In this document: positions 9,416 through 18,865 of the stretch, piece by piece
Layout: each line of letters starts with the position of its first letter
How positions within the stretch are numbered: the stretch's first letter is position 1
From: Thioclava sp. ES.031
GTDB lineage: Bacteria > Pseudomonadota > Alphaproteobacteria > Rhodobacterales > Rhodobacteraceae
Assembly: GCF_002563775.1 (NCBI RefSeq)
Contig: NZ_PDJO01000001.1
Span: 2,118,001-2,182,000 of the forward strand
DNA: 64,000 bases
Reading direction: 5' to 3'
Translations under genes and position numbers: made by a program
The notes under the pieces: generated by a model
The model's input: the letters and a program-made list of their open reading frames with translations, nothing else
Databases searched by the model: none
Told to the model about the DNA's origin: nothing

Positions 9416-10584
9416 GCGCCCGCACTGTCGACATCACGCTGGTCATGGACCCGCGTTTCACCGGCGGCACGGCGCAGGCCTTCCGCACCGATGTGCTGGC
9501 GTGTCGTGCGCGCGGCATGCGCGTCGGCATCGAGTTCTTCGAGGCCGGTGCCTTCTACCTGCCGACCGAAGCCCCCAATCCGACCCTGCTGGAGCTGGCC
9601 GATCTCGACGATATCGTGCTGAGCCCCGACCGCAGCGCGATGACCTTCCTGCACAATCCGCAGATTTTCGGGCGTGCACAGCTGGGCCGCGCACCGCGCC
9701 CGCCGCGCCTGCCGAAAAGCGAGCGGATCTTCGTCGTCGCCCATCACCCGCCCTTCCTCGGCGATGGCGCGCTGGCCTATGACCCGCTCGGCACCGATCA
9801 GGCGATTGCGCGACTGCTGCCCGAGCCGAAGACCGTCGAATGGCTGCCGGTCTCGGGACTGGTGCGGGCGCAGTTGCGCAGTTTTCAGCCCTTCCTCGCG
9901 CTCCATGCGCAGGATTGGCCCAACAGTTTCGACACCGGCCAATGGCAGCCCAAGCGCGAGAAACTCCAGCCGGGCCTGTGGACCATCGGGCGGCACGGGC
10001 GCGCGCATGAGGATAAATGGCCCGACGCGGCGGAGGATATCGCAGCCTCCCTGCCCGCGCGTCGCGATCTGCATCCGCGCGTTCTGGGCGCGGAGGCGGA
10101 GTTCTTCGCCAGCCGCGGGGTCGATGTGTCGGGCTGGGACATCCTGCCCTTCGGCACCGAGGATGTGGCGGGGTTCCTCGATGGTCTCGACCTGTTTTCC
10201 TATTTCCACTCGGCGCGCTGGCGCGAAGCCTTCGGGCGCACCGTGGCCGAGGCGATGATGATGGGGCTGCGCTGCGTGCTCGATCCGGCGCTGCGCCCGA
10301 CCTTCGGGCCGCACGCGCTCTATTGCCACCCGCGGGAGGTCACGCAGGTGGTGTCGCGCATCCGCGAGGCTCCGAACGGGCACCGTCTGGCGGCGATGCA
10401 AGCGGGCGCGTGGTGCCGCGCGGAGTTCGACATAGCCCAGATCGGTGCGCGGCTGGATGCGCTGGCGGCGAAGCCCGCGCGCCGGTTGAGCCGCGGCATG
10501 CGGACCGCCTCGCCGCTGGTCACGACGCGCAAACTGGTGGGGTTTCGGCGCCGCGCGGCGGCAAGGGAGGCCGCGCAGTCCTAG
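9412..10584 (+). CDS. Divergent GT4-like glycosyltransferase
   Basis: A 390-residue protein starting at an ATGA overlap with the Wzy-like gene, so the two are translationally coupled. The C-terminal half has the marks of a GT-B donor domain: TIGRHGRAHEDKWP at about residues 191-204 and REAFGRTVAEAMMMG at about 271-285, the E-x7-E-type loop. The N-terminal half (TLVMDPRFTGGTAQA near residues 9-22) is a plausible acceptor domain but is poorly conserved. No membrane span is evident. I call it a glycosyltransferase with moderate confidence; its sugar is unknown. Confidence 0.65.
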   Translation: MSARTVDITLVMDPRFTGGTAQAFRTDVLACRARGMRVGIEFFEAGAFYLPTEAPNPTLLELADLDDIVLSPDRSAMTFLHNPQIFGRAQLGRAPRPPRLPKSERIFVVAHHPPFLGDGALAYDPLGTDQAIARLLPEPKTVEWLPVSGLVRAQLRSFQPFLALHAQDWPNSFDTGQWQPKREKLQPGLWTIGRHGRAHEDKWPDAAEDIAASLPARRDLHPRVLGAEAEFFASRGVDVSGWDILPFGTEDVAGFLDGLDLFSYFHSARWREAFGRTVAEAMMMGLRCVLDPALRPTFGPHALYCHPREVTQVVSRIREAPNGHRLAAMQAGAWCRAEFDIAQIGARLDALAAKPARRLSRGMRTASPLVTTRKLVGFRRRAAAREAAQS

Positions 10585-10603
10585 GCGCGACCGCCGCCTG
10601 TGA

Positions 10604-12262
10604 TCAGGCGATCTTCGCCGCGCGCAGCTCTTCCAGTTCTCCCACGTCCGGCAAGCGCATATCCGGCCCGAACCCCGCGATCCGCCCGCAGACCCGCGCG
10701 GCCAGCGCCATGATCGTGAGCGTCGGGTTCTGGTTGCCTTCGGAAGGAAAGACCGAGCCGTCGATGACATAGAGCCCGCGCGTCTCCCAGACCCGGCCTT
10801 GCGGGTCGACCACGGAATTCTCGGGCGCCGTTCCCATCCGCGCCGTGCCGCATTCATGGATCGACGCACCCGGAATCCCCGGCCCCTCGGAGAGCCGCGT
10901 CACATCGACCTCCAAGGCCGCCGCCAAGTCCCGCAAGGCCGCGATCTGGCGTTCGGCCATGCTGCGTTCCTCGGGGCTGTGCTCGATCGAGACATGCGGC
11001 ACTGCGATCCCGAAAGCATCCTTTCGCGCACTCAGCGTGACCCGGTTCTCGCGACGCGGCAGCATCTCGGAGTCCGAGACGGCAGTGAAATGCGACTCCC
11101 CGGTGGTTTTCGGCACCCGGTAGATGCGCACGCCGAAGCCGCGCTCGGGCGTGTTCTGCGCACCGTGGCGCTGCTCGAAATGCGGCAGATAAAGACAGCG
11201 CCAGACCTCGGGCACCGCCTGATCGCCCACCAGCCCCGCGCCATTGCCCTCGATCTGCGCCGTCACATGATCCATCAGATTGCGCCCAAGCGCGTCCGAG
11301 GCCCGCCCCAGCGCGCCGGGTTTCCCGCCGCGCTCGGAGGCCAGCAAAATCCGCGTCGTCTCGATGGTGGAGGCCGCGAGCAGCACCTTGGGCGCAACGG
11401 CGCGCCGGATGCTCGCGGTTTCGCGGTCGTGGAAGCAGACCGCCCCGATCTCGCCATCGGCACCGATCTCGACATGATCGACAACCGCGCCCTGCCGACA
11501 GCTCAGCCGCCCCGTGCCCGCGGCGATCTCCAGCGCAGGCAGCGGCGGGGCGTATTGGCCCAGCATCGGCTCGGCGCCCGGAAACGCCTCCCCGATCGTT
11601 GCGATCAACTGCGCCTCCGCCGGATCGGGGCTGCGGATCTCGGACAGCAGGCTCGGCGGGATCCAGCGCGAGCCTGTCGCGCCCCCCGACAGCCCCAGAT
11701 GCCGCTCGACCATCTCGTACCACGGGTCGATCTCGTCGCTGCCGAACGGCCATGCGGGCGAGCGCCCGTCGCGCGGCGCGAAATCGTCCGGCCCGAGGCG
11801 CAGATATTGCCGCCCATGCGTCGGCACCACCATCCGCCCGCCAAGCGCATGCACGCGAAACCAGTGGAACGGCTTGTCGGGATCGGTGGCGTAGGGATTG
11901 TCGAGATCATCCACGAAGAGATCGGGCGCGGTCGGCCAGGCGTGGCATTGGGTCTGGATCGGCTGGCGCTGCCCGCCCGCCTTGCGCACCATCCGCTCGC
12001 CCCGACGCACGACGGCGCGCGGCAACATCCGGATCAGCCCGGGCCGCGCGACCTTGCGCAGCCCGAAGGAGACCAGATTTTTCATCGGCGCCCGCATTGC
12101 CGGCGCGGCGAACCCGGCATCCAGCAACAGCACATCCAGCCCCGCCGCACATAACAGCGCCGCCGCCAGCCCGCCTGCCGCCCCCGCGCCCACGATGATC
12201 GCATCATAGCGCGTCGGGTCCTCGATCTGCACGAGGTCGGTCTGGGCGAGTTGGACTGCCAT
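10604..12262 (-). CDS. GMC-family FAD-dependent oxidoreductase
   Basis: A complete 552-residue GMC oxidoreductase. The N-terminal FAD-binding motif is IIVGAGAAGG at residues 22-31, with the adenosine-binding acidic end in LLLDAG. The C-terminal signature has HECGTARMG at about 469-477 and NPTLTIMALAAR at about 512-523, matching the gluconate/sorbose dehydrogenase-like branch. I see no signal peptide. GGAGG precedes the ATG by 8 bases. It is a close paralogue of the truncated protein at 1-642. Both flank the polysaccharide genes, which suggests oxidation of a sugar or nucleotide-linked intermediate, but this is inference. Confidence 0.85.
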   Translation of the reverse strand: MAVQLAQTDLVQIEDPTRYDAIIVGAGAAGGLAAALLCAAGLDVLLLDAGFAAPAMRAPMKNLVSFGLRKVARPGLIRMLPRAVVRRGERMVRKAGGQRQPIQTQCHAWPTAPDLFVDDLDNPYATDPDKPFHWFRVHALGGRMVVPTHGRQYLRLGPDDFAPRDGRSPAWPFGSDEIDPWYEMVERHLGLSGGATGSRWIPPSLLSEIRSPDPAEAQLIATIGEAFPGAEPMLGQYAPPLPALEIAAGTGRLSCRQGAVVDHVEIGADGEIGAVCFHDRETASIRRAVAPKVLLAASTIETTRILLASERGGKPGALGRASDALGRNLMDHVTAQIEGNGAGLVGDQAVPEVWRCLYLPHFEQRHGAQNTPERGFGVRIYRVPKTTGESHFTAVSDSEMLPRRENRVTLSARKDAFGIAVPHVSIEHSPEERSMAERQIAALRDLAAALEVDVTRLSEGPGIPGASIHECGTARMGTAPENSVVDPQGRVWETRGLYVIDGSVFPSEGNQNPTLTIMALAARVCGRIAGFGPDMRLPDVGELEELRAAKIA

Positions 12263-12292
12263 GCGGGGGACCTCCGGGTTATGTGGCTCGGC

Positions 12293-14335
12293 TCAGGGCA
12301 GGACGAGATCGACGCGTTTCGTCATCTGAGCCGTGATTGTCGGGAATTGCGCCATGACCGCGCCCACCACCAACCGCGCGCCGGTCAGGCTGAGATGGTC
12401 GTCGTCGTGGTAATAGACCTTGCCGCCGGTCGCATTGGTGCAGCGGGTCGCGTCGCAGAAGATGTCCTGCGGGCGCACATGGAAGAGATGCGGGTCGTCG
12501 ATCGCGTCGAGCACCGCCTGTGCCCGGCCCGCGCGCGCCGCGTAGGATGCGCGGCTCACCGTCACCGTGGGCCACCCGCCGCCAGCGAGGAAGCTTTGCT
12601 TCGCGGCGATCTCGGGCACGTTCCAGCCCGCCTCAGGCACCGGATGGACATAGAGGACATAGGCCCCGGTCGAGAGGAACTCCTCGACACCCTTATGCAG
12701 CGCGGCCTCGGCCAGCGCGGGCCCGGTGATCGACGGATCGACCCCGATCTCGGAGGCCACAAGCACCTGTTTCGGCCGCCGCCACGGATATTCGTGTCCG
12801 CCCTCGCCATTGTCGAAGAAATCGTCGCTGAACAGGTTCTGCAGCCGCCCCGAGGCGATGATCAGATCGGGGCGGACTTCGCGCAGATAGGCCATGTTCT
12901 TGTTGAAGACGTCGTTGCAGTCCTGCGCGCCGCGATGGACGCCCGGGGCGGTGCCGCAATAGGCCGTCGTGACCTGCGCGAAGCGCCAGCCCCGCCCCTC
13001 GAGCGCCGCGCGCAGCGGTTCGGCAAGCGCATCGGCATGGCTGTCGCCCACCAGCACCGCGAGCGGCCCGCCGGGGTTCACGTCGCTCACGCAGACCGGA
13101 TCGGGCGGCAGGTTATATTCGGCGGGCGTCTCGGCCCAAGGCAGGCATTGATCGCGCAGCGGGTTGATGTCGTCCTTCGCGGCCAGCAGCGTCGCCACCT
13201 GCGGCGGCACGCGCCACGGCGCGCCTCGGATCAGATGCAGCGTCGCCCCCACCCCGATCAGCGCGACAAGCGCCGCCGCCGAGGCCGAAAGCAGCACCGA
13301 GCGGCGCGGCAGCAGCGGCACGATACCTTTGCGATGGCTGCGGAACGGCTGCTCGACGTAGCGCCAGCTGAGATAGGCGAGCCCGAGGCTCAGCACCGAC
13401 AGAGCCAGCATCAGCGACAGGCTCGGATCGGCGAGCGAGCGCATCCGCGCGAAGGCGAAGACCGGCTGGTGCCAGAGATAGGCGGAATAGCTGATCAGGC
13501 CGATACCCACGACCGGACGCAGGCTCAGTACCCGCGCCACCGCCGTACCCTGCCGCGCGAAGACGAGGATCATCAGCGTGCCCACGACGGGCAGCAGCGT
13601 CGTGAAGGATGGGTGCGGGGTTTCCGCGTCGAAGAGGAAGTAGGAGGCGAAGAGCATCAAAGCCCCCGCGCCCCCCAGCCAGCCATTCGCACGCGGCGCG
13701 CGCCACAGCATCCAGAAGGCCCCGAGGCCGCCGATCATCAGCTCCCACGCGCGGCTCGGCAGCAGGAAGAACCCGGCATCGGGCGACGCGAAGGACCAGT
13801 ATTGCGCAATCGCGAGCGACAGCACCCCGATCGCGAGCACGATCCCGAAGATCATCTTGCGCCCGAAATGCCAGCCAAGCGCCAGAAGCGGCGGGAAGAG
13901 GATGTAGTACTGCTCCTCGATCGCCAGCGACCAGGTGTGCATCAGGGGCTTCATCTCGGAGCCGAGCGAGAAATACCCGCTCTCCTTCCAGAACAGGATG
14001 TTGGAGACGAACAGCGCCGCCCCCACGATGCTCTGGCCGAAATCGCGCAGCTGATCGGCGAACATCCAGGCCCATGCAAATGGCAGACAGGCGAGGATCA
14101 CCACGAGAAGCGCAGGCAGAATGCGGCGCGCCCGGCGCTCGTAGAAGGTCAGGATGGAATAGCGGTCGCTCTGAAGATCCTGCACGAGGATCGTGGTGAT
14201 CAGGAAACCCGAGATCACGAAGAAGATATCGACCCCGATGAAGCCCGCCTGCGCCCCCGGCACGCCCGCGTGAAACAGGATCGCCGAGATCACGGCCACG
14301 GCGCGCAGCCCGTCGATTTCTGAACGGTATTTCAT
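12293..14335 (-). CDS. Acyltransferase-3 (OafA/YrhL type) with C-terminal SGNH domain
   Basis: A 680-residue two-domain membrane enzyme. The N-terminal half (about residues 1-370) has about ten membrane spans and the acyltransferase-3 opening YRSEIDGLRAVAV, then FFVISGFLIT and HTWSLAIEEQYY. The C-terminal periplasmic SGNH part has a GDSHA nucleophile motif (about residue 430) and a DDDHLS block near the end, the Asp-x-x-His of the family. Such proteins add acetyl or other acyl groups to surface polysaccharide. The ATG at 14335 has AGGGGG 5 bases before it; a TTG at 14350 is less likely. It ends 31 bases before the GMC gene and is probably co-transcribed with it. Confidence 0.88.
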   Translation of the reverse strand: MKYRSEIDGLRAVAVISAILFHAGVPGAQAGFIGVDIFFVISGFLITTILVQDLQSDRYSILTFYERRARRILPALLVVILACLPFAWAWMFADQLRDFGQSIVGAALFVSNILFWKESGYFSLGSEMKPLMHTWSLAIEEQYYILFPPLLALGWHFGRKMIFGIVLAIGVLSLAIAQYWSFASPDAGFFLLPSRAWELMIGGLGAFWMLWRAPRANGWLGGAGALMLFASYFLFDAETPHPSFTTLLPVVGTLMILVFARQGTAVARVLSLRPVVGIGLISYSAYLWHQPVFAFARMRSLADPSLSLMLALSVLSLGLAYLSWRYVEQPFRSHRKGIVPLLPRRSVLLSASAAALVALIGVGATLHLIRGAPWRVPPQVATLLAAKDDINPLRDQCLPWAETPAEYNLPPDPVCVSDVNPGGPLAVLVGDSHADALAEPLRAALEGRGWRFAQVTTAYCGTAPGVHRGAQDCNDVFNKNMAYLREVRPDLIIASGRLQNLFSDDFFDNGEGGHEYPWRRPKQVLVASEIGVDPSITGPALAEAALHKGVEEFLSTGAYVLYVHPVPEAGWNVPEIAAKQSFLAGGGWPTVTVSRASYAARAGRAQAVLDAIDDPHLFHVRPQDIFCDATRCTNATGGKVYYHDDDHLSLTGARLVVGAVMAQFPTITAQMTKRVDLVLP

Positions 14336-14693
14336 AACACCCCCTGACAACGCATCACGGAGAGACTTGCCGCCCCGTCGAGCGACCCGTCGCGCAGTCC
14401 CCGCGCACGCCTGCTAATTCCCTTCAAATTCGCGCCGGTCTTGGTGCCGCTTGCGCCCTATTGGCGAGGGTCAGCCCGTTACCCACGAAAGGCTGCACCC
14501 CGCTGCCGCGCCCGGGTCGGACGCGCCCCACATCGTCAAGTAACGACCCGTCGATCAGGCCTGTCCACGGTTTTTCAAACCGGACTTGCCGTGCAGGTCC
14601 TTTTCCCGAGAGGGCGTTTAAAATTCATGCAACAGGCAAATGCTCAGCCCGCAAAATGGGTGGTTTCTGCATCGCGGCGCGCCCGCAACGCAG
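14336..14693. other. Intergenic region, no gene recognised
   Basis: About 360 bases between two minus-strand genes. It must contain the promoter of the acyltransferase gene. On the plus strand it holds a hairpin (14582-14600) followed by TTTT that no annotated plus-strand gene needs. Confidence 0.5.
14582..14604 (+). terminator. Orphan terminator-like hairpin
   Basis: GGACTTGC (14582-14589) pairs with GCAGGTCC (14593-14600), with one G-T wobble and a CGT loop, followed by TTTT. No plus-strand gene precedes it. It could end a small RNA or be chance. Confidence 0.3.
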
Positions 14694-14725
14694 ATAAAAA
14701 AGGCCCGGACACAAGGGTCCGGGCC
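14694..14725 (-). terminator. Intrinsic terminator of aroG
   Basis: A perfect 9-bp stem GGCCCGGAC (14702-14710)/GTCCGGGCC (14717-14725) has a 6-base loop. On the minus strand it is followed by a run of six T (14701-14696). It lies about 40 bases after the DAHP synthase stop. Confidence 0.85.
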
Positions 14726-14763
14726 AATCAATCCGTTGAAACGTGCCGCAGCGCGGCGCGCGC

Positions 14764-16134
14764 TTATTGCGACGCGGCTTTCGCGAGCTTGCGGCGGTCC
14801 TGCAGTTCCTCGGCGACGAGGAAGGCCAGTTCCAGCGACTGGCTCGCATTCAGACGCGGGTCGCAGGCGGTGTGGTAGCGCGAGGACAGATCGCCATCGG
14901 TCACGGCGCGCACGCCGCCGGTGCATTCGGTCACGTCCTTGCCGGTCATCTCGAAATGCACGCCGCCGGGGATCGTGCCCTCGGCTTTGTGGATCGCGAA
15001 GAATTCCTTCACCTCGCGCAGCACGGAATCGAACGGACGGGTCTTGAAGCCCGAGGCCGATTTGATCGTGTTGCCGTGCATCGGATCGCAGGACCAGACG
15101 ACATTCGCGCCCTCGGCCTCGACCGTGCGGATCAGGCGCGGCAGGTGATCGCCGACATTGCCCGCGCCGAAGCGCGCGATCAGGGTCAGACGGCCCGCCT
15201 CGTTTTCCGGGTTCAGCTTCTCCATCAGCACCTTGAGGTCGTCCGCGGTGGTGGTGGGGCCGCATTTCAGGCCGATCGGGTTCTGCACGCCGCGGCAGAA
15301 TTCGACATGCGCGCCGTCGGGCTGACGGGTGCGGTCGCCGATCCAGATCATGTGGCCGGTGCCCGCAACCGGCAGGCCGGTCGTGGAATCGATGCGGCAG
15401 AGCGCCTCTTCATATTCCAGCAGCAGCGCCTCGTGCGAGGTGTAGAAATCGACCGAGCCCAGCTCATGCGCGGTTTCCGAGGTCACGCCCGCGGCCCGCA
15501 TGAAGTCCATCGCCTCCGAAATCTGATCGGCGACCTGACGGTATTTCTCGGCCTCGTCGGCATCGGTGAAGCCCGCGATCCAGCTTTGAACGCGGTGAAT
15601 ATCGGCGAAACCACCCGTCGAGAAGGCGCGCAGCAGGTTCAGCGAGGCCGCCGCCTGCGTGTAGGCCTGCAGCATCCGGTTCGGATCGGGCAGACGCGCC
15701 TCCGAGGTGAACTCGAAACCGTTGATGATGTCGCCGCGGTAGCTCGGCAGCTCGGTGCCCTCGATGGTCTCGGTCGGCGCCGAACGCGGCTTGGCGAACT
15801 GGCCCGCCATGCGGCCGACCTTGATGACCGGAACCTTCGCGCCCCAGGTCAGCACGACCGCCATCTGCAGCATCACCTTGAAGGTGTCGCGAATGTTATC
15901 TGCCGAGAATTCCCCGAAGGCTTCGGCGCAATCGCCGCCCTGCAGCAGGAATGCCTCGCCGCGCGCGGCTTTCGCCAGCTCCGCCTTCAGCGTGCGCACC
16001 TCGCCCGCGAAGACCAGCGGCGGCATCCGCGACAGCTGTGCCTCGACAGCGTTCAGCGCCCCCTGATCGGGATAGTCGGGCATCTGAACCCGCGGTTTCG
16101 CGCGCCAGTCCGATTTGCTCCAACCCTTGCCCAT
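14764..16134 (-). CDS. aroG: 3-deoxy-7-phosphoheptulonate synthase, class II
   Basis: A 456-residue class II (plant-type) DAHP synthase, which condenses phosphoenolpyruvate and erythrose-4-phosphate in the first step of the shikimate pathway. The metal-binding segment [10 protein letters not shown] is near residue 60. [38 protein letters not shown] and SCDPMHGNT are all present in family order. The ATG at 16134 has GGAGG 5 bases upstream; a TTG four codons earlier is unlikely. It stands alone between terminators and is divergent from the GlxA-type regulator. Class II enzymes are normally the only DAHP synthase in this family of bacteria. Confidence 0.95.
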   Translation of the reverse strand: MGKGWSKSDWRAKPRVQMPDYPDQGALNAVEAQLSRMPPLVFAGEVRTLKAELAKAARGEAFLLQGGDCAEAFGEFSADNIRDTFKVMLQMAVVLTWGAKVPVIKVGRMAGQFAKPRSAPTETIEGTELPSYRGDIINGFEFTSEARLPDPNRMLQAYTQAAASLNLLRAFSTGGFADIHRVQSWIAGFTDADEAEKYRQVADQISEAMDFMRAAGVTSETAHELGSVDFYTSHEALLLEYEEALCRIDSTTGLPVAGTGHMIWIGDRTRQPDGAHVEFCRGVQNPIGLKCGPTTTADDLKVLMEKLNPENEAGRLTLIARFGAGNVGDHLPRLIRTVEAEGANVVWSCDPMHGNTIKSASGFKTRPFDSVLREVKEFFAIHKAEGTIPGGVHFEMTGKDVTECTGGVRAVTDGDLSSRYHTACDPRLNASQSLELAFLVAEELQDRRKLAKAASQ

Positions 16135-16311
16135 CTGATCCTCCAAAAGCGTGGTCGTTTCATTCGGCGCCGCTTATAGACGGCGCGGGTCAGGGAAACA
16201 AACCCGAAATTGCATTTCCGCACGCCTGCGGGCCCCTCCGTAAGTTCCCCCTCTTGCGGCGGGCACCAATTTCCTGTTTCGGTGATTCACCACAGATGAC
16301 GGATTGACGAC

Positions 16312-17385
16312 ATGCCTGATCCCCGCCCCACCCGTCGCCCAGCCCCTTCGCAGGGGATGATCCGGATCGCCCCGGACGCGCGCCAGCGTTCGGTCGTCTT
16401 CATGCTTCTCGACCGGTTCACGATGATGGCCTTCGCCAGCGCGATCGAGCCGCTGCGCCTCGCCAATCAGGTTTCGGGCCGTACGCTTTATACGTGGAAG
16501 CTGGCCTCGGAATCGGGCGCGGATGTCACCTGTTCGAACGGCACGACCTTCCGCACCGATATCGGGCTGGAGGAACTGGGCCGCGATACGATGGTGCTGG
16601 TCTGCGGCGGCATCGACGTGGCCGAGGCGGTCACCAAGCCGCTTTTGAACTGGCTCCGGCGCGAGGCACGGCGTGGCGCGACTATCGGGGGCCTGTGCAC
16701 CGGCTCTTATGCGCTGGCCCGCGCAGGGCTGCTCGATGGCAAGCGCGCGACGATCCACTGGGAGAATGTCGACGCTTTCGCCGAGGATTTCCCCGATATC
16801 GAGCTGACCAAGGGCGTCTTCGTGATCGACGGCAACCGGGTGACGACGGCAGGCGGCACCGCCTCGATCGACCTGATGCTGCGGCTGATCGCCCGCGATC
16901 ACGGCGAAGAACTGGCCAATACCGTCGCCGATCAGCTGATCCATTCCTCGATCCGCTCGGATCGCGACACGCAGCGGCTGTCGATTCCCACCCGGATCGG
17001 CGTGCGCCACCCGAAGCTCGCACAGGTCATCGGCCGGATGGAGCGCAATATCGAAGACCCGATCAGCCCCGCGACGCTCGCCACCGAAGTGGGCATGTCC
17101 GCGCGCCAGCTGGAGCGGTTGTTCCGCCGCTATCTCAACCGCTCGCCGAAGCGCTACTACATGGAATTGCGGCTGCAAAAGGCGCGTAACCTGTTGATGC
17201 AAACGGAAATGAGCGTGATCAACGTGGCCATGGCCTGCGGCTTCGCGAGCCCGTCGCATTTCTCGAAATGCTACCGCGCGCATTACCAGACCACACCTTA
17301 CCGTGAACGCGGCGCGAGCGCTGCGGGCGAAAAGGAAGCCCCCGGATCTACCGTCGATTTAGGGCCGGAAGACGCGCTCGACTGA
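16312..17385 (+). CDS. GlxA-family transcriptional regulator (DJ-1/PfpI plus AraC domains)
   Basis: A 357-residue regulator. A DJ-1/PfpI-like amidotransferase-fold domain covers about residues 25-190, with GGLCTGSYALARAG where the nucleophile elbow lies (cysteine in LCTGS). Two AraC-type helix-turn-helix motifs cover about residues 235-335, including ISPATLATEVGMSARQLERLF and a conserved second helix region with CGFASPSHFSKCYR. The architecture matches GbdR/CdhR-type regulators of quaternary amine or amino acid catabolism. It lies 190 bases upstream of a branched-chain-type ABC operon in the same direction and may control it, but that is inference from position. Confidence 0.85.
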   Translation: MPDPRPTRRPAPSQGMIRIAPDARQRSVVFMLLDRFTMMAFASAIEPLRLANQVSGRTLYTWKLASESGADVTCSNGTTFRTDIGLEELGRDTMVLVCGGIDVAEAVTKPLLNWLRREARRGATIGGLCTGSYALARAGLLDGKRATIHWENVDAFAEDFPDIELTKGVFVIDGNRVTTAGGTASIDLMLRLIARDHGEELANTVADQLIHSSIRSDRDTQRLSIPTRIGVRHPKLAQVIGRMERNIEDPISPATLATEVGMSARQLERLFRRYLNRSPKRYYMELRLQKARNLLMQTEMSVINVAMACGFASPSHFSKCYRAHYQTTPYRERGASAAGEKEAPGSTVDLGPEDALD

Positions 17386-17502
17386 AAATTGCGCAATCAG
17401 CGCCTGCACCTTTCACGAATTTGCACATAACCCCAAATTGCCGTTACGTCGCGTTGCGCGCGCCTTGACCTTCCGGTTGGTTTTTCGCGTCATCGCGCCA
17501 CT

Positions 17503-17530
17503 CGCGGTTCTTCACATTTGACGAACCGCG
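17503..17530. promoter_or_regulatory. Inverted repeat in the leader of the first ABC operon
   Basis: A perfect 8-bp dyad CGCGGTTC (17503-17510)/GAACCGCG (17523-17530) with a 12-base loop lies 47-74 bases before the binding-protein start codon. It could be an operator or an mRNA stem-loop. It has no T-run. Confidence 0.35.
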
Positions 17531-17576
17531 CACTAACCTCGCGCAAGAACGCGAGTTCCAACACGGGAGTGAACAC

Positions 17577-18761
17577 ATGAAAAAACTGCTTCTGGCTTCG
17601 GCTGCGATCGCGCTTGGCGCGACTGGCGCATATGCCGATGACGTGAAGATGGGCGTCCTGCTGGGCTTTACCGGTCCGCTTGAATCGCTCGCCCCGCCGA
17701 TGGCGCAGGGTGCCGAGATGGCGATCAAGGAAGTCTCCGATTCCGGCAAGCTGCTGGGTGGCGACACCGTGACCGCAGTCCGCGGCGACTCGACCTGCGT
17801 CGACGCAGCAGCCGCGACCGCGGCAGGCGAAACGCTGGTCACCACCGACAAGGTCGCTGGCATCATGGGCGCAATGTGCTCGGGCGCGACCACCGCTGTC
17901 CTGCAAAACGTCGCCATGCCGAACGGCGTCGTGATGATCTCGCCCTCGGCGACCTCGCCGGCACTCTCGACGCTCGAGGATGATGGCCTGTTCTTCCGCA
18001 CCGCACCGTCGGACGCGCGTCAGGGCGAAGTCATGGCCGACGAGATCCTCGAGAAGGGCATCAAGAACGTCGCCGTGACCTACACCAACAACGACTACGG
18101 CAAGGGTCTCGCGGACAGCTTCGAGAAAGCCTACAAAGCCAAGGGCGGCACCGTGACCATCTCGGCAGCCCACGAAGACGGCAAGGGCGACTACTCCGCT
18201 GAAGTCGCATCGCTCGCCTCCGCAGGTGGCGACGCGCTCGTCATCGTCGGCTATATCGACCAGGGCGGCTCGGGCATCCTGCGCGGCGCGCTCGACACCG
18301 GCGCCTTCGAGAAGTTCGTCTTCCCCGACGGCATGGTCAGCCAGACGCTTGAGGACAATTTCGGCTCGGAAATCAACGGCTCCTTCGGCCAGCTTCCCGA
18401 CTCGGCAGGCGACGGCATGAAGACCTATCTCGGCATGGCCGAGAAAGCCGGCTTCGACGGCTCGTCGGCCTATTCGGGCGGCGCCTATGACGCGGCGGCT
18501 CTGATGCTGCTGGCGATGCAGGCGGCGGATTCCACCGACCCGAAAGTCTACAAGGACAAGGTCATGGAAGTCGCGAACGGCCCCGGCGAGAAGATCTATC
18601 CCGGCGAGCTGGGCAAGGCGCTCGACCTGATCAAGGAAGGCAAGCCGGTCGACTATGAAGGCGCGACCGCCGTCAACCTGATCGGCAATGGCGAAGCCGC
18701 GGGTACCTTCCGCGAAATCACGATCAAGGATGACAAGATCGAGACGGTGAAATACCGCTAA
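17577..18761 (+). CDS. livJ: Branched-chain amino acid-type ABC transporter, periplasmic binding protein
   Basis: A 394-residue LivJ-like periplasmic binding protein. A signal peptide (MKKLLLASAAIALGATGAYA, cleavage after about residue 20) is followed by VKMGVLLGFTGPLESLAPP, the usual start of the type I periplasmic-binding fold. MIS and ATSPALS ligand-loop sequences lie near residues 120-130. It delivers substrate to the permeases encoded downstream. It is first in a five-gene operon and separated from the ATPase gene by a strong hairpin terminator. This fits the higher dosage usual for binding proteins. Leucine-type substrates are only the family default; the ligand could be another amino acid or amide. 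Confidence 0.88.
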   Translation: MKKLLLASAAIALGATGAYADDVKMGVLLGFTGPLESLAPPMAQGAEMAIKEVSDSGKLLGGDTVTAVRGDSTCVDAAAATAAGETLVTTDKVAGIMGAMCSGATTAVLQNVAMPNGVVMISPSATSPALSTLEDDGLFFRTAPSDARQGEVMADEILEKGIKNVAVTYTNNDYGKGLADSFEKAYKAKGGTVTISAAHEDGKGDYSAEVASLASAGGDALVIVGYIDQGGSGILRGALDTGAFEKFVFPDGMVSQTLEDNFGSEINGSFGQLPDSAGDGMKTYLGMAEKAGFDGSSAYSGGAYDAAALMLLAMQAADSTDPKVYKDKVMEVANGPGEKIYPGELGKALDLIKEGKPVDYEGATAVNLIGNGEAAGTFREITIKDDKIETVKYR

Positions 18762-18780
18762 TCGGTCATCAGAGCTGAGG

Positions 18781-18806
18781 CAGCCCGGAGCGATCCGGGC
18801 TGTTTT
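18781..18806 (+). terminator. Intra-operon terminator after the binding-protein gene
   Basis: CAGCCCGGA (18781-18789) and TCCGGGCTG (18794-18802) form a perfect 9-bp stem with a GCGA tetraloop followed by TTTT. It lies between livJ and livG, so partial termination or 3'-end protection would give more livJ mRNA than downstream mRNA. Confidence 0.8.
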
Positions 18807-18865
18807 CAATTATAAAACAACAAGATGCGGCGTGAAGCTAACACGCCTACAACTCAGGGGACCCT

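Noticed and set aside
12251..14323. Long plus-strand open frame opposite the acyltransferase gene
   Set aside because: Very Arg/His/Glu-rich, no recognisable domain; the minus-strand acyltransferase explains the codon pattern.
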